Below, piece by piece: positions 9,039 to 18,639 of a DNA stretch of 64,000 bases. The stretch's first letter is position 1, and each line of letters opens with the position of its first letter. Origin of the DNA: Vandammella animalimorsus (GTDB lineage Bacteria; Pseudomonadota; Gammaproteobacteria; Burkholderiales; Burkholderiaceae_C); assembly GCF_002285285.1 (NCBI RefSeq), contig NZ_NSJF01000001.1:434001-498000 (forward strand), read 5' to 3'. Made by a program: the position numbers and the translations under genes. A model generated the notes under the pieces. That model was not told the DNA's origin. It did not search any database and saw only the letters and a list, made by a program, of their open reading frames with translations.

Positions 9039-9869
9039 TCAAGAAGCGGCTGTTGACGCTGGCCCGTCCAGCGCCGCGCGGATGGGGCGCAGAAAGTCCT
9101 GGGCGGCGGCCACCACGCCTTCGGGCGGCTGGTTCTCGATCACCTGGATCAGGCGGCTGCCGATGACCACCGCATCGGCCACCTCGCCGATGGCGCGGGC
9201 GGTTTCCGCATCGCGAATGCCAAAGCCCACGCCCACGGGGATGTGCACGTGCTGGCGGATGCGCGGCAGCGCGGCCTGCACTTCGGCGGTGTTCAGGCTG
9301 GCCGCGCCGGTTACGCCCTTGAGCGAGACGTAATAGACGTAGCCGCTGGCCACCTGGGCCACCTGCTGCATGCGCGCCTCGGTGCTGGTGGGGGCGAGCA
9401 GGAAGATCAAATCCAGCCCGGCGGCTTTGAGCGCGGCGGCGAAGTCTGCGCATTCCTCGGGCGGGTAATCGACGATGAGCAGCCCGTCCACGCCCGCGGC
9501 GGCCGCATCGCGGATGAAGCTGCCCGCGCCGTGCTTCTGGTCGTAGCGCTCCACCGGGTTGGCGTAGCCCATCAGCACGACGGGGGTTTGCTGGTCCTGC
9601 GCGCGGAAGGCTTGCACCATGCCCAGCACCTTGGCCAGCCCCACGCCCAGCGCCAGCGCGCGCTCGCCCGCTTGCTGGATGACGGGGCCGTCGGCATTGG
9701 GGTCGGAAAAGGGCACACCCAGCTCGATCACGTCCGCCCCGGCGGCCACCATGCCGTGCATGAGGGCGGGGGTGATGTCGGCATAGGGAAAGCCAGCGGT
9801 GACGTAGGGAATGAGGGCAGTGCGGCCCTGCTGCTTGAGGGTGGTGAAGGTGGTTTGGATGCGGCTCAT
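9039..9869 (-). CDS. trpA: tryptophan synthase alpha subunit
   Basis: Cleaves indole-3-glycerol phosphate to indole and glyceraldehyde-3-phosphate, passing indole to TrpB. The 276-aa protein shows [12 protein letters not shown] with catalytic E49 and the second catalytic acid D60 in NADGP, plus the phosphate-binding GVGFGIRD and VIGSR motifs. The start ATG at 9869 overlaps the stop of the DUF3037 gene (ATGA), so the two are translationally coupled. It is the last gene of the fimV-truA-trp run on this strand. The usual downstream partners accD and folC are not seen; the broken TauE/SafE gene converges instead. Confidence 0.96.
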   Translation of the reverse strand: MSRIQTTFTTLKQQGRTALIPYVTAGFPYADITPALMHGMVAAGADVIELGVPFSDPNADGPVIQQAGERALALGVGLAKVLGMVQAFRAQDQQTPVVLMGYANPVERYDQKHGAGSFIRDAAAAGVDGLLIVDYPPEECADFAAALKAAGLDLIFLLAPTSTEARMQQVAQVASGYVYYVSLKGVTGAASLNTAEVQAALPRIRQHVHIPVGVGFGIRDAETARAIGEVADAVVIGSRLIQVIENQPPEGVVAAAQDFLRPIRAALDGPASTAAS

Positions 9870-10324
9870 GGGGTGGTGATGGCGTTGGGTGGCGCGGGGC
9901 TTGCGCCGGGGTTGGGGGCTGGTTGCGCAGGTAGAGGGCTGCGCGCGACGTAGCGCCCGTAGAGCTGCGGCAATTGCTCGGCGGGGTGGTTGGTCAGCAC
10001 GATGCGTTCCGTGCTGAAGCGGATTTGGCTGCTTTTGGGCTTGATCAATTCTTGCCACAGCGCCATGCCGGCCGTGGCGTCGCGCTGGGCGAACAGGGGG
10101 GGCAGGCGCTCCAGTTCTTCACGCAAATCGTGCATGGCGCGCTGGAAGACCGGGGCTTGCAAGGTGGCAAAAAACTGCGTGATCCGCTGCGGGGCGTCCG
10201 CCAGCAATTGAAAGCCGAAGTAGCGCTGCGCTGGCGCGAACAGCACCACGCCGACGTTGGCGAATTCTTCCGTCTCGACAAAGGGCATGAAGCGCGCGAT
10301 GGCGTACAGGCAAAGCTCATTCAT
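9866..10324 (-). CDS. DUF3037 domain protein
   Basis: A 152-aa cytoplasmic protein beginning [27 protein letters not shown], the DUF3037 signature, with FGFQLLAD and [10 protein letters not shown] later and a Pro/Ala-rich tail. The biochemical function is unknown. It starts 5 bp after the stop of a HipA-like kinase gene and overlaps trpA by 4 bp, so all three are likely one transcript. HipA-like and DUF3037 genes are often adjacent in other bacteria, which suggests a functional pair; what they do together is not established. Confidence 0.85.
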   Translation of the reverse strand: MNELCLYAIARFMPFVETEEFANVGVVLFAPAQRYFGFQLLADAPQRITQFFATLQAPVFQRAMHDLREELERLPPLFAQRDATAGMALWQELIKPKSSQIRFSTERIVLTNHPAEQLPQLYGRYVARSPLPAQPAPNPGASPAPPNAITTP

Positions 10325-10329
10325 GGCGG

Positions 10330-11070
10330 TCAGGCGCTCCAGAAAGTCTGTGGGTCACGGCAGCGCGCCAGAATCTGCACGAATTCATCGCGCGTCCAGC
10401 AAGCGGCCAGGGTTTCTTCCGGATCGGTGAAATACCACGCTTGGGGGATGGCGTCCAGGGCGGCGGGCAGGCTGTCCAGCGCTGCGGCGAAGTCCGCACG
10501 CATGCGCTCGCGCGCCGCCTCATCGCGGCGCAAGGCGGCAAAGGCTTCGGCAAAGACGTGGGTGGACAAAAAGGCATCACGGGAAAAGTTGCGCTCGAAC
10601 GCCAGGTTGTGATCGATCATGAGCAGGCTCCCGCCTTCGGCATGCGCGGCGGTGCGCCACAGCAGATTGGGGTTGCCGCCATGCGCACTCAGGCTGCGAT
10701 CGCTGTTGCGCACCCACCAGTCGAAAGCGGCCACGCGCGCGGCCAGCCCCGAAGGCAAACGGCGGACATCGTGCAGGCTGAACTCGCGCGCCGGTTGCAG
10801 CGCCGAGCCAAAGCCCACGCCCGGCCCCAGCTCGCGCAGCCAGGGCAGCCCTGCCAGGGCATCGGGGATTTCGATCAGGCGAAAAGGGGCAATGGGCAAG
10901 CCCAGCGCGCGGGCCAGCCAGGCGGCCAGCCACTCGGCCACCAGCTCGCGCCTGGGCAGCGAGCGGTGCTTGACGAAGTAGCGCAGGCCGTCGTCCGCCT
11001 GGCACAGATAAGGCCGGGTCTTGCCCTGTTCGGCGCGGTAGACGACTTCCGTGACGGTGGCAGGCTTCAT
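10330..11070 (-). CDS. HipA-like kinase domain protein
   Basis: A 246-aa protein resembling the stand-alone HipA-like kinase family. Visible elements: YFVKHR (candidate ATP lysine K34), FDWWVRNSDR (116-125) and NPNLL (133-137), matching the HipA catalytic region N-x-D-R...N-P-N-L, and LMIDHNLAF (150-158), equivalent to the metal-binding Asp motif. It lacks the HipA N-terminal domain and has no HipB-type DNA-binding partner; instead the adjacent gene is DUF3037. It lies 42 bp after trpB and 5 bp before DUF3037, inside the trp operon. The kinase target is unknown. Start 11070 has better family fit than 11112. Confidence 0.8.
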   Translation of the reverse strand: MKPATVTEVVYRAEQGKTRPYLCQADDGLRYFVKHRSLPRRELVAEWLAAWLARALGLPIAPFRLIEIPDALAGLPWLRELGPGVGFGSALQPAREFSLHDVRRLPSGLAARVAAFDWWVRNSDRSLSAHGGNPNLLWRTAAHAEGGSLLMIDHNLAFERNFSRDAFLSTHVFAEAFAALRRDEAARERMRADFAAALDSLPAALDAIPQAWYFTDPEETLAACWTRDEFVQILARCRDPQTFWSA

Positions 11071-11112
11071 GGCAGGGGCGCCCTTGGTTTCGTCCCGTCT
11101 TGCCGCGCGCAT

Positions 11113-12408
11113 TCAGCGCTGCTGGCCTTCGCTGCCTTGGGCCCCTTTGACCACATGCCCGCGCATGGAGGGCTGGTCGTAAAAATCCACGCCGTCCAGG
11201 TCGGCCACGGTGCCGATGTCCTTGTCGCCGCGGCCGGAGAGGCACACCAGGATGGCCTGCTCGGGCCGCATGGTGGGGGCGAGCTTCATGGCGTGGGCGA
11301 AGGCGTGGCTGGATTCCAGCGCGGGGATGATGCCCTCGGTGCGGCACAGGTGGTGGAAGGCGGCCAGGGCTTCGGCGTCGGTGATGCCCACGTATTCGGC
11401 GCGGCCCGTGTCTTTCAGCCAGGCGTGTTCGGGGCCGACGCCGGGGTAGTCCAGCCCGGCGCTGATGCTGTGGGTTTCGAGAATTTGGCCGTCGTCGTCT
11501 TGCAGCACGTAGGTGCGGTTGCCGTGCAGCACGCCGGGGCTGCCGCGTTGCAGGCTGGCCGAATGCTTGCCGCTGTCCAGCCCTTGGCCCGCAGCCTCTA
11601 CGCCGATCAGGCGCGTGTTTTCATAAGGGATGTAGGGGTGGAAGATGCCCATGGCGTTGCTGCCGCCGCCCACGCAGGCGATCACCGCATCGGGCTGGGT
11701 GGCTGCCATGCGCTGCGCGGCCAGCATATCGGGCATTTGCGCCAGGCACTCGCGGCCGATGATGCTTTGGAAGTCGCGCACCATCATGGGGTAGGGGTGG
11801 GGGCCGGCGACGGTGCCGATGATGTAGAAGGTGTCGTCCACGTTCGCCACCCAATCGCGCATGGCTTCGTTGAGGGCGTCTTTCAGCGTTTTGCTGCCGG
11901 ACTCTACCGGCACGACGGTGGCGCCCAGCAGCTTCATGCGATAGACGTTGGGCGACTGGCGTTTGACGTCTTCCGCGCCCATATAGACCACGCATTGCAG
12001 GCCGTAGCGCGCGCAGATGGTGGCGGTGGCCACGCCGTGCTGGCCCGCGCCGGTCTCGGCAATGATGCGCGGCTTGCCCATGCGCTTGGCCAGCATGGCC
12101 TGGCCGATGACGTTGTTGATCTTGTGCGCGCCGGTGTGGTTGAGGTCTTCGCGCTTGAGGTAAATCTGCGCGCCCCCCAGCTCGCGGCTGGTGCGCTCGG
12201 CGTGGTAGATGGGCGAGGGGCGGCCCACGTAATGCGCCAGCTCGCGCTGGAATTCGGCCTGGAAATCGGCGTCGTGCTGGTAGCGGGCGTAGGCGGCGGT
12301 CAGCTCGTCGATGGCGTAGGTCAGGGTTTCGCTGCTGAAGCGGCCGCCGTAAGGGCCGAAATGGCCCTGTTCGTTGGGCAGGGCGTATGGAGTGGTTGTG
12401 GTGGTCAT
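11113..12408 (-). CDS. trpB: tryptophan synthase beta subunit
   Basis: PLP enzyme joining indole with serine. The 431-aa protein has [16 protein letters not shown] with PLP lysine K96, [10 protein letters not shown], and the phosphate-binding [10 protein letters not shown] loop. Two ATGs, 12417 and 12408, are possible; the second has AGGATGAGA upstream at reasonable spacing and is preferred. It follows trpF by 58 bp and precedes the HipA-like gene. TrpB and TrpA form an alpha2-beta2 complex with an indole tunnel, so separating their genes by two unrelated ORFs is unusual. Confidence 0.96.
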   Translation of the reverse strand: MTTTTTPYALPNEQGHFGPYGGRFSSETLTYAIDELTAAYARYQHDADFQAEFQRELAHYVGRPSPIYHAERTSRELGGAQIYLKREDLNHTGAHKINNVIGQAMLAKRMGKPRIIAETGAGQHGVATATICARYGLQCVVYMGAEDVKRQSPNVYRMKLLGATVVPVESGSKTLKDALNEAMRDWVANVDDTFYIIGTVAGPHPYPMMVRDFQSIIGRECLAQMPDMLAAQRMAATQPDAVIACVGGGSNAMGIFHPYIPYENTRLIGVEAAGQGLDSGKHSASLQRGSPGVLHGNRTYVLQDDDGQILETHSISAGLDYPGVGPEHAWLKDTGRAEYVGITDAEALAAFHHLCRTEGIIPALESSHAFAHAMKLAPTMRPEQAILVCLSGRGDKDIGTVADLDGVDFYDQPSMRGHVVKGAQGSEGQQR

Positions 12409-12466
12409 CTTTCTCATCCTGAAATGGCCGCGCTTGCGTGCCAGGCGGGGCGCGATCGCCAGGCTT

Positions 12467-13201
12467 TCAGCCCTGGCTGGCATCGGCTTGCCGCACTGCG
12501 GCCATGAAATGCATCATCTTGCCGGCATCCTTGATGCCTTTGAGCGCTCGGCCATCGGGGCCGTCCTGCTCGATGCCGGAGCTCACATCGACGGCCAGCG
12601 ACAGGCCGCGATGGCGCAGCTCAGCGATGCCATCGATCACATTTGATGGTGTGAGCCCACCACTTAAGACGAGGTGAGATGTGACGCTTGTTGGTAGAAG
12701 TGACCAATTGAATGTTTGCCCGCCGCCGCCGTAGCCCGTGACGTGGGCGTCCAGCAAAATGGCCTGGGCCTGTGAGAAACGACGGGCGAATTCTACGAGA
12801 TCGAACGCCGCCCCGGCCCCGTCCGCTGCCACCGGAATGCGCGCGGCGCGCAGGTAGGGGTGGCGGCCTTGGTGGCTCAGGCGCTGGCAGTCCTCGGGCG
12901 TTTCATCGCCGTGAAATTGCAGCCAGGCGTGCGGCAGCAGGCCCAGGGCGGCATCGACTTCGGCCTGACTGGCATTGACGAACAGCAGCACGGGCGTGAC
13001 AAAGGGCGGCAGGGCGCGCGCCAGCGCGGCGGCGCGCTCGGGCGTGACGTGGCGCGGGCTTTTGGGGTAGAGCACGAAGCCCACGGCATCGGCCCCGGCG
13101 GCCACGGCTGCGGCCACGTCTTGCTCGCGCGTGAGGCCGCAGAACTTGACGCGCGTGCGGGCGCTGGCGCGGGTGCTGGCTGGCGGTGTAGTGGTGGTCA
13201 T
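12467..13201 (-). CDS. trpF: phosphoribosylanthranilate isomerase
   Basis: TIM-barrel enzyme converting N-(5'-phosphoribosyl)anthranilate to CdRP. The 244-aa protein carries [12 protein letters not shown] (catalytic Cys), [36 protein letters not shown] (catalytic Asp) and [10 protein letters not shown]. The N-terminal 16 residues are a low-complexity Thr/Ala/Arg tail. Its ATG overlaps the truA stop by 4 bp, indicating translational coupling in the truA-trpF-trpB order common in Burkholderiales. Confidence 0.95.
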   Translation of the reverse strand: MTTTTPPASTRASARTRVKFCGLTREQDVAAAVAAGADAVGFVLYPKSPRHVTPERAAALARALPPFVTPVLLFVNASQAEVDAALGLLPHAWLQFHGDETPEDCQRLSHQGRHPYLRAARIPVAADGAGAAFDLVEFARRFSQAQAILLDAHVTGYGGGGQTFNWSLLPTSVTSHLVLSGGLTPSNVIDGIAELRHRGLSLAVDVSSGIEQDGPDGRALKGIKDAGKMMHFMAAVRQADASQG

Positions 13202-14082
13202 GGCAGGCAGTGCTCCTGTGCGCTGCCCAGGGGGCCGCCGGGCAGAAAGTCGAGCAGGGCGCAGCTCTCAGGCAGGCCCCAGTGTGGCGCATAGCGCGGC
13301 CCGATGAAGTACAGCCCATCGGGCGAAAAGGTGGGCGCGGCAGCCGCACGCGAGCGCGCCTGCAGCACCTGCAGCATCCAGTGCGGGGCCTGCTGGCCTT
13401 GGCCGATGTGCAGCAGGCAGCCCATGATGTTGCGGATCATGTGGTGCAAAAAGGCATTGGCCTCGAACTCGAAGCGCCAGTAGCAACTGGGCACGGCGCG
13501 CTCGTCGGGCCCGGCTACGGGATGCTGCTGGCGCAGTGGCGTGGCGCTGATGCGGATGGCCTGCAGTTGCTTGATGGGGGTGTGCGATTGGCAGGCCGCG
13601 GCGCGGAAGGAGCTGAAATCGTGTTCGCCCAGCAAGTGGCTGGTGGCCTCGCGCATGGCCTGGCCGTCCAGTGGCAGAAACGTCCAGCCCACCCGGCCGG
13701 CATCGACGCTGGGGCGCACGGCCGATTGCAGCACCACATACACGTAGCGGCGGCTGAGGGCGTGGTTGCGCGCGTGAAAATGGCTTGGCACGCTGCGCGC
13801 CCATTGCACGGCAATGTCGCCGGGCAGGTAGCGGTTGGTGCCGCGCACCCAGGACATGGGCGTGCGCTGCACGGGCGAATCGAAATGCACGACTTGCATC
13901 AGCCCATGTACGCCGGCATCGGTGCGCCCGGCGCACAGGGTGGAGACGGGCTGGCCGATGAACTGCCGCAGGGCGTGTTCAAGCCGGTCTTGCACGGTCT
14001 GGCCATCGGGTTGGCTTTGCCAGCCGTGGTAGTGCTGGCCGTGGTAGCTGATGCCCAGGGCGATGCGGGGGGATTGATCCAT
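13198..14082 (-). CDS. truA: tRNA pseudouridine(38-40) synthase TruA
   Basis: Modifies uridines 38-40 in the anticodon arm of many tRNAs. The 294-aa protein shows GISYHGQHYHGWQSQP at the start, the catalytic motif CAGRTDAGVHG with D55, and FEANAFLHHMIRNIMG. Start 14082 matches family length; the in-frame extension to 14214 is not conserved in character. It lies 192 bp downstream of fimV and overlaps trpF by 4 bp. Confidence 0.95.
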   Translation of the reverse strand: MDQSPRIALGISYHGQHYHGWQSQPDGQTVQDRLEHALRQFIGQPVSTLCAGRTDAGVHGLMQVVHFDSPVQRTPMSWVRGTNRYLPGDIAVQWARSVPSHFHARNHALSRRYVYVVLQSAVRPSVDAGRVGWTFLPLDGQAMREATSHLLGEHDFSSFRAAACQSHTPIKQLQAIRISATPLRQQHPVAGPDERAVPSCYWRFEFEANAFLHHMIRNIMGCLLHIGQGQQAPHWMLQVLQARSRAAAAPTFSPDGLYFIGPRYAPHWGLPESCALLDFLPGGPLGSAQEHCLP

Positions 14083-14274
14083 GGCGGGACGGGGATATGG
14101 GCGCAGCGGGCAAATGGCCGCCATTGTGCCTGCTGCATTGGGCGCGGTTTTTGGACGCGGTTTTTCAGGCCTGCCAATGAGAAACGCCGAAGCATGCTTC
14201 GGCGTGTTCGTCATGGATGGCCACTGCTGCGGGCCTGGCAGCAGCCCGCAGCGCAGCCGGTCGGCAAAAGGTCT

Positions 14275-17088
14275 TTAGCCCAACTCTTTGAGCAGGGCCT
14301 GGGCCTTCTCCTTGAGCTCACCGTCGGCTTGCTCCAGCACTTCACGGGCCAGGGCCTGTGCGCCTTCGTTGTCGCCCAGCGCGCTGAACTCTTTGGCCAG
14401 CGCCAGCTTGGTGGCCAGAGGGTTATCGGCCACGGTGCCGCCATCTTGCAGATCCAGGTCGGCCAGCATGCTTTCCTCCTTGGTGCTGGTCTGCGGCGGG
14501 GCGTCGAACTGCAGATCCGACAGATCCAGATCCAGCGAAGGCGGGGGGGTGTCCTTGACGACTGGCCCCGCAGGCGCCAGGTCGGTGGGCAGATCCAGCA
14601 GCGGCGCAGTGGCTGGCGCAGTGACGGTAGAGACTGGCGCATCCAGATTGGGCAGTGAGCCAGAGGACAGGCCTGTGTCGCTATCGGCCGCAGGGCTGGC
14701 CGGGGGCATGGCGTTGAAATCCAGGTCCAGCGGCGCGGCTGCCGAATCCGATACGGGCAGCGCTGTCGTGGCCGAGGTGTTGAGGCTGTCCAGCGACAGA
14801 TCCAGATCGCTCAACGGGGGCACGCCCGAGCTCATGCCTTGCCGGCTGTCGATGTCCAGGCCGGTTTGCTTGGTCGATGGCGATTGCGAGGAGCTTTGGA
14901 AGTCAAAGTCCAGACCGGACAGTGGCCCGAAGCCCGAGAGGATGCTGGAATCGGCCCCAGCGTTGGGGTCGGCCAGAGGCGTCTGGGCCACGGCTGTCTG
15001 GTACAGGGCGTTGGCAGGATCGAGGGTGCGGCCAATTTCTGCGACCTTGATCCAATCGGCGCCCGATTGCTGAGTCAGGCGGGCAATCTCATTGGCTTTG
15101 GCCTCGAAAGCGACCTTGTCCTGGCGCGAGGCATAGATTTCCGCCAGGCGCACCTTGATGGCGGCGCGTGTCGGATTGTTGACCTCGGCTTCCTTGAGCA
15201 CTTCCTCGGCTTGCTGATCGCGGCCGTAGGCCAGCAGCACATCGGCTTCGAGCACAGGGTCGCCTTCGCCCGTGGCGTCGATCTGGCTGGGCGAGTAGGA
15301 CATGGAAGACACGCCCGTGGACATGCCAGTCGTGCCGGACTTGGTCATGGCGCTGTCGGCGTGCTCATGGTCGGCATGCCCGACGTCGTTCTTGGAGCCG
15401 CTGGCAAAGAAGGAATCGGGGATGTTGCCGCTGTTTTCATAGACGACATCGCCCTCGCCACGGTTGCGGCGGTAGCGGTAGAAGCCGTAGCCCAGCAGCA
15501 AGGCCAACAGGCCGCCGCCCAGGTAAGGCAGGTAGGGCATGTAGTCGTCCAGCAAGCTGGTCTCTGGCGGAGGCGGCGGGGGAGGCGGCGGGGGCGCGAC
15601 CGGCTCGGCAGGCTCCACAGGCGGAACGATGGGCGCTTGCGCATCGGGCATGACTTCCTGGGTGCCAGCCATGCCGCTGTCGCCAGCGTCAGCAGGCGCC
15701 GGGGTGGGCTCTTGCGGCAGCGCAATGGGTGGCTGGGCCTCGACCGGGATGCCCACGCCGCTGTCGGCACTGGGCGCGGCGCTGGCGCTGGCGCTGGCAT
15801 CGCTGCTGGCAGCGGGGCTGCTGCTGGACGATTGCTTGTTGGCCTCGTCCAGCAGGCGCTGCATCTCCTCGATCTTGCTGGCGTTGTCCTCCGCCTCTTT
15901 CTTGCGCGCGGCGTCTTCCTCACGCTGGCGTTGTGCGGCAATGCGCTCCTCTTCGGCCTTGCGTGCAGCATCTGCCTGGGGCTGGGTCAGCACCAGGGTG
16001 TCAGGCTGTGGCGGGGGCGCTACAACTGGCGGGGCCGTGACCTGGCCGCTGGTCGTGTCCTTCGGTTGGGGCGCCACGCGTGCGGCAGGCGCGCGGTGGG
16101 CGATGCGGCCACGGTATTGGTTGAAATTGCGTGTCTGTGCGGAGATGAGGCGCCGCGCCTCCTTGGCGGAAACGGACTGGGCCTCGCCGGCATCAGGGAT
16201 TTCCAGCGTGACGCCTGCACGCAGCAGGTTGACGTTGCCCTGGATGAAGGCGTGCGGGTTGGCGCGCTGCAAGGCCACCAGCATCTGATCGAGCGAAACG
16301 TTGGCTGGCAGATTGCGCCGTGCAATGGCGCCGGCCGTATCGCCACGGCGGGTAGTGACCGAGCCGGAGCGGGCGCTGCTGGGGGTGTGCTGCGCCATCG
16401 GCGCCGGGGCTCGGGTGCGGGTGACGGCAGTCGGTGCGGCGGCGACAGGCGCAGCCACCGGGGCGGGGATGGTGGCTGATACGCGGCGGCGCGACGTGGC
16501 GCTGCCGCTGCTCACATGGCCTTTGCTGCGCATCCATTCCTGGGCGCGCTGGTAGGAGGTGCTGGGCTGGCCGCTGGCAGCCACGGGCGCGGGCTCGAAC
16601 GCGGGCAGTGCGCCGGTCTGGCTGGGCACGGCGCCGGCTTGGGCCGTTTGCACGGCAGGGGCGGCGCGTGTGCTGGTTGGCGGGTCGAGCAGCAGGGCGT
16701 AACTGCGCACGGCATTGCCGCCATTCCAGGTGGTGCTGAGCACCAGATCCAGGAAGGGCTCGTTCACCGGCGCGGAAGTGCTCAGCTGCAACACGGCGCT
16801 GCCATCGGCGCGGCGCTGCAGCTTGACTTTGAGCTGCGTCATGATGGCCGAGTAGTTCGCACCGTGGGCATTGAAAACGTCGGGCGATGCGGGATTGGCT
16901 TGCAGCGACTCGGCCTCATCCCTGGTCAGGTTGGTGACGGGGATAGTGGCGCGCAGCGGTTCGCCCAAGTGCGATTGCACACGAATCTGCCCCAGGGTCA
17001 ATGCCCAGGCATTGGAGCCATGCAAACCTGCGGCAAGCAATGCTGCGGCGGTCAGAACGGAGTGTTTCCAGTGGTGCGTGTATGCCAT
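14275..17088 (-). CDS. fimV: FimV/HubP-family peptidoglycan-binding polar protein
   Basis: A 937-aa inner-membrane protein needed for type IV pilus function and polar organisation in relatives. In order: signal peptide (1-29, NAWA/LTLG), FimV N-terminal domain (30-135), LysM-like segment with RRGDTAGAIARRNL to GVTLEIPD (about 246-298), coiled coil rich in Ala/Glu/Arg (372-418), Ser/Ala and Pro linkers including an unbroken proline run near residue 499, one membrane helix (about 519-538), and an acidic cytoplasmic part. That part has TPR-like helices (VLLAYGRDQQAEEVLKEAEV) and the FimV C-terminal domain (LDLQDGGTVADNPLATKLALAKEF). In related bacteria asd usually precedes it; here a Bug protein does. 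Confidence 0.93.
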   Translation of the reverse strand: MAYTHHWKHSVLTAAALLAAGLHGSNAWALTLGQIRVQSHLGEPLRATIPVTNLTRDEAESLQANPASPDVFNAHGANYSAIMTQLKVKLQRRADGSAVLQLSTSAPVNEPFLDLVLSTTWNGGNAVRSYALLLDPPTSTRAAPAVQTAQAGAVPSQTGALPAFEPAPVAASGQPSTSYQRAQEWMRSKGHVSSGSATSRRRVSATIPAPVAAPVAAAPTAVTRTRAPAPMAQHTPSSARSGSVTTRRGDTAGAIARRNLPANVSLDQMLVALQRANPHAFIQGNVNLLRAGVTLEIPDAGEAQSVSAKEARRLISAQTRNFNQYRGRIAHRAPAARVAPQPKDTTSGQVTAPPVVAPPPQPDTLVLTQPQADAARKAEEERIAAQRQREEDAARKKEAEDNASKIEEMQRLLDEANKQSSSSSPAASSDASASASAAPSADSGVGIPVEAQPPIALPQEPTPAPADAGDSGMAGTQEVMPDAQAPIVPPVEPAEPVAPPPPPPPPPPETSLLDDYMPYLPYLGGGLLALLLGYGFYRYRRNRGEGDVVYENSGNIPDSFFASGSKNDVGHADHEHADSAMTKSGTTGMSTGVSSMSYSPSQIDATGEGDPVLEADVLLAYGRDQQAEEVLKEAEVNNPTRAAIKVRLAEIYASRQDKVAFEAKANEIARLTQQSGADWIKVAEIGRTLDPANALYQTAVAQTPLADPNAGADSSILSGFGPLSGLDFDFQSSSQSPSTKQTGLDIDSRQGMSSGVPPLSDLDLSLDSLNTSATTALPVSDSAAAPLDLDFNAMPPASPAADSDTGLSSGSLPNLDAPVSTVTAPATAPLLDLPTDLAPAGPVVKDTPPPSLDLDLSDLQFDAPPQTSTKEESMLADLDLQDGGTVADNPLATKLALAKEFSALGDNEGAQALAREVLEQADGELKEKAQALLKELG

Positions 17089-17146
17089 GTGCTTCTTTTT
17101 AATAAATGTAAGAAAGGATTGGTGCTTTGGCGCACTGTGCCGGCCA

Positions 17147-17174
17147 TTTATAAGAAAGCCAAAGCGCTGCGCAA
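17147..17174 (-). promoter_or_regulatory. candidate sigma-70 promoter of fimV
   Basis: On the minus strand TTGCGC (17169-17174) and TATAAA (17147-17152) are separated by 16 bp and lie about 60 bp upstream of the fimV ATG. The -10 is a 5/6 match to TATAAT. No other comparable pair was seen between fimV and the element at 17356. Confidence 0.5.
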
Positions 17175-17355
17175 TGCCGCCTCACGCGGCGAAAATGCAC
17201 CAGAATGCCGATGGAAGATAGCAGCAATGAATTTCACTGACAAGGAAATTCATGGCGCAATGCTGTTACGATTGAAAACATTTTGTGCCATGTTGCCTGA
17301 TGGCAACGCTGCGCCTGGGCATCAGTCAAATCAGCAGCTTGCGCCCATCTTTTGA

Positions 17356-17532
17356 GAGCCTGTTCAAAATTTCGATGCGAGTGGACAGAAAGCGGTTTGG
17401 GCTGGGGGCAAGGCGCCCCATTGAGCCCATGCCATTCGGCTTGGCCGGGGAGGCCTCCTGGCGGGGCGTTTGCAACGCCGAAGAACAACCCAATCCACTG
17501 CATTGCCCCATGCCGAGATTTTGACCAGCCTT
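17356..17532 (+). mobile_element. degenerate MITE (family B), about 177 bp
   Basis: Begins GAGCCTGTTCAAAATTTCG after a TGA triplet and ends with a mismatched inverted copy, AGATTTTGACCAGCCTT. The first 60 bases align well with the reverse complement of the element at 46582-46742, including GCGAGTGG and AAGCGGTTTGGG, so it is the same family in the opposite orientation. It lies 59 bp beyond the stop of the Bug-protein gene, in the 503-bp gap before fimV. Apart from this and the fimV promoter nothing else was recognised in that gap. Imperfect ends suggest an old insertion. Confidence 0.75.
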
Positions 17533-17591
17533 TGCAAGGCTGTAGCAGTTCAGCTTTGGCCGGGCGCAGGGGGGGCGCCCATCAAGATGCC

Positions 17592-18590
17592 TCAATCAAT
17601 GCGTGCGCCCGCAGCCTGGACGATGCCTTGGTAGCGTTGGCGCTCGGTCTCGATGAAGTGCTTGAATTGCTCTGGGCTGGCCGTGAAAGGGGTGGCCGAC
17701 AGCGCCTGCAGCTGGCTGCGCAGCGCAGGCGATTGCAGTGCCTGGGTAACGGCCTGATTCAGCGTGCGGACTTGCTCGACCGGGGTGCCGGCTGGGGCCA
17801 CCAGGCCCCACCAGGTGTCCACGGCAAAGCCCGGCAGGCTCTGGGCCATGGGCGGCACGCCCGGCAGCAACTCGCTGGCTTCGAGCGTGGTCACAGCCAG
17901 CGCGATGAGCTTGCCCGAGCGGATGTTGGCCGAAGCTGCGGCCAAGTTGTCGAAGTTGAAATCCACCTCTTGCGACAGCAGCGCCAGCTGCGCCGGGCTG
18001 GCGCCGTTGTAAGGCACGTGCACGGCGTCGAGTTCGCCCATGCGCTTGAACAGCTCGCCGGCCAGATGCCCGGCGCTGCCGTTGCCGCCGCTGCCGTAGT
18101 TCAGCTTGCCGGGATTTTTGCGGCCGTAGGCGATGAGGTCTTGCAGCGAGCCAATGTTCAGCGCCTTGGCGCGCTGGGCATTCATGACCAGCACATTGGG
18201 CACGCGGGCGATGGGGCTGACGGGCTCGAAAGCGCTCTGCGCGTCGTAGGGCATCTGCGCGTACAGCCAGGGATTGATGGCCAGCGTGGCCACGGCGCCC
18301 ACGCCCAGGGTCTTGCCATCGGCCGCGCTGCGCGCCACCTGGCCCAGGCCGATGTTGCCGCCAGCGCCGGGGCGGTTGTGCACGATGGTGGGGCCAATGG
18401 CGTCTTTCAGGGCATCGGCCAGGGCGCGCGCCGAAATGTCCAGCGGCCCGCCTGGGGCGTAAGGCACGACGATGGCAGTGGCTTCTTGTTGGCGCGCTGG
18501 CGCAGCGTTGTTCTGGGCCTGGGCCAGGCCGGCAGTGCTCAGCAGGCCCAGGCTGCACAGCAGTGCGGGCAGAAGTTTGGCAAGACGCAT
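17592..18590 (-). CDS. Bug/TctC-family tripartite tricarboxylate transporter substrate-binding protein
   Basis: Periplasmic solute receptor of 332 aa. A Sec signal peptide MRLAKLLPALLCSLGLLSTAGLAQA precedes IVVPYAPGGPLDISARALAD, the PGGxxD ligand-carboxylate loop, then VHNRPGAGGNIG and GSGGNGSAGHLAGELF. The Bug family is greatly expanded in Burkholderiales and binds small carboxylates; this one's ligand cannot be read. No tctA/tctB membrane genes are nearby, which is usual for orphan Bug proteins. The ATG at 18590 has AGGAG-like sequence upstream. Confidence 0.92.
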   Translation of the reverse strand: MRLAKLLPALLCSLGLLSTAGLAQAQNNAAPARQQEATAIVVPYAPGGPLDISARALADALKDAIGPTIVHNRPGAGGNIGLGQVARSAADGKTLGVGAVATLAINPWLYAQMPYDAQSAFEPVSPIARVPNVLVMNAQRAKALNIGSLQDLIAYGRKNPGKLNYGSGGNGSAGHLAGELFKRMGELDAVHVPYNGASPAQLALLSQEVDFNFDNLAAASANIRSGKLIALAVTTLEASELLPGVPPMAQSLPGFAVDTWWGLVAPAGTPVEQVRTLNQAVTQALQSPALRSQLQALSATPFTASPEQFKHFIETERQRYQGIVQAAGARID

Positions 18591-18639
18591 GGGGTTCTCC
18601 TGGATGGGGTGGGCAAAGTTTGGGCGATGGCGGGCCGGC

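Noticed and set aside
10441-12507. Long open frame antisense to the HipA-like gene and trpB
   Set aside because: It is a high-GC shadow with His/Gly/Ala/Gln-rich, non-protein-like composition; trpB on the minus strand explains the DNA.
14839-16479. Plus-strand open frame inside fimV
   Set aside because: Antisense shadow of the repetitive, Pro/Ala-rich fimV sequence.
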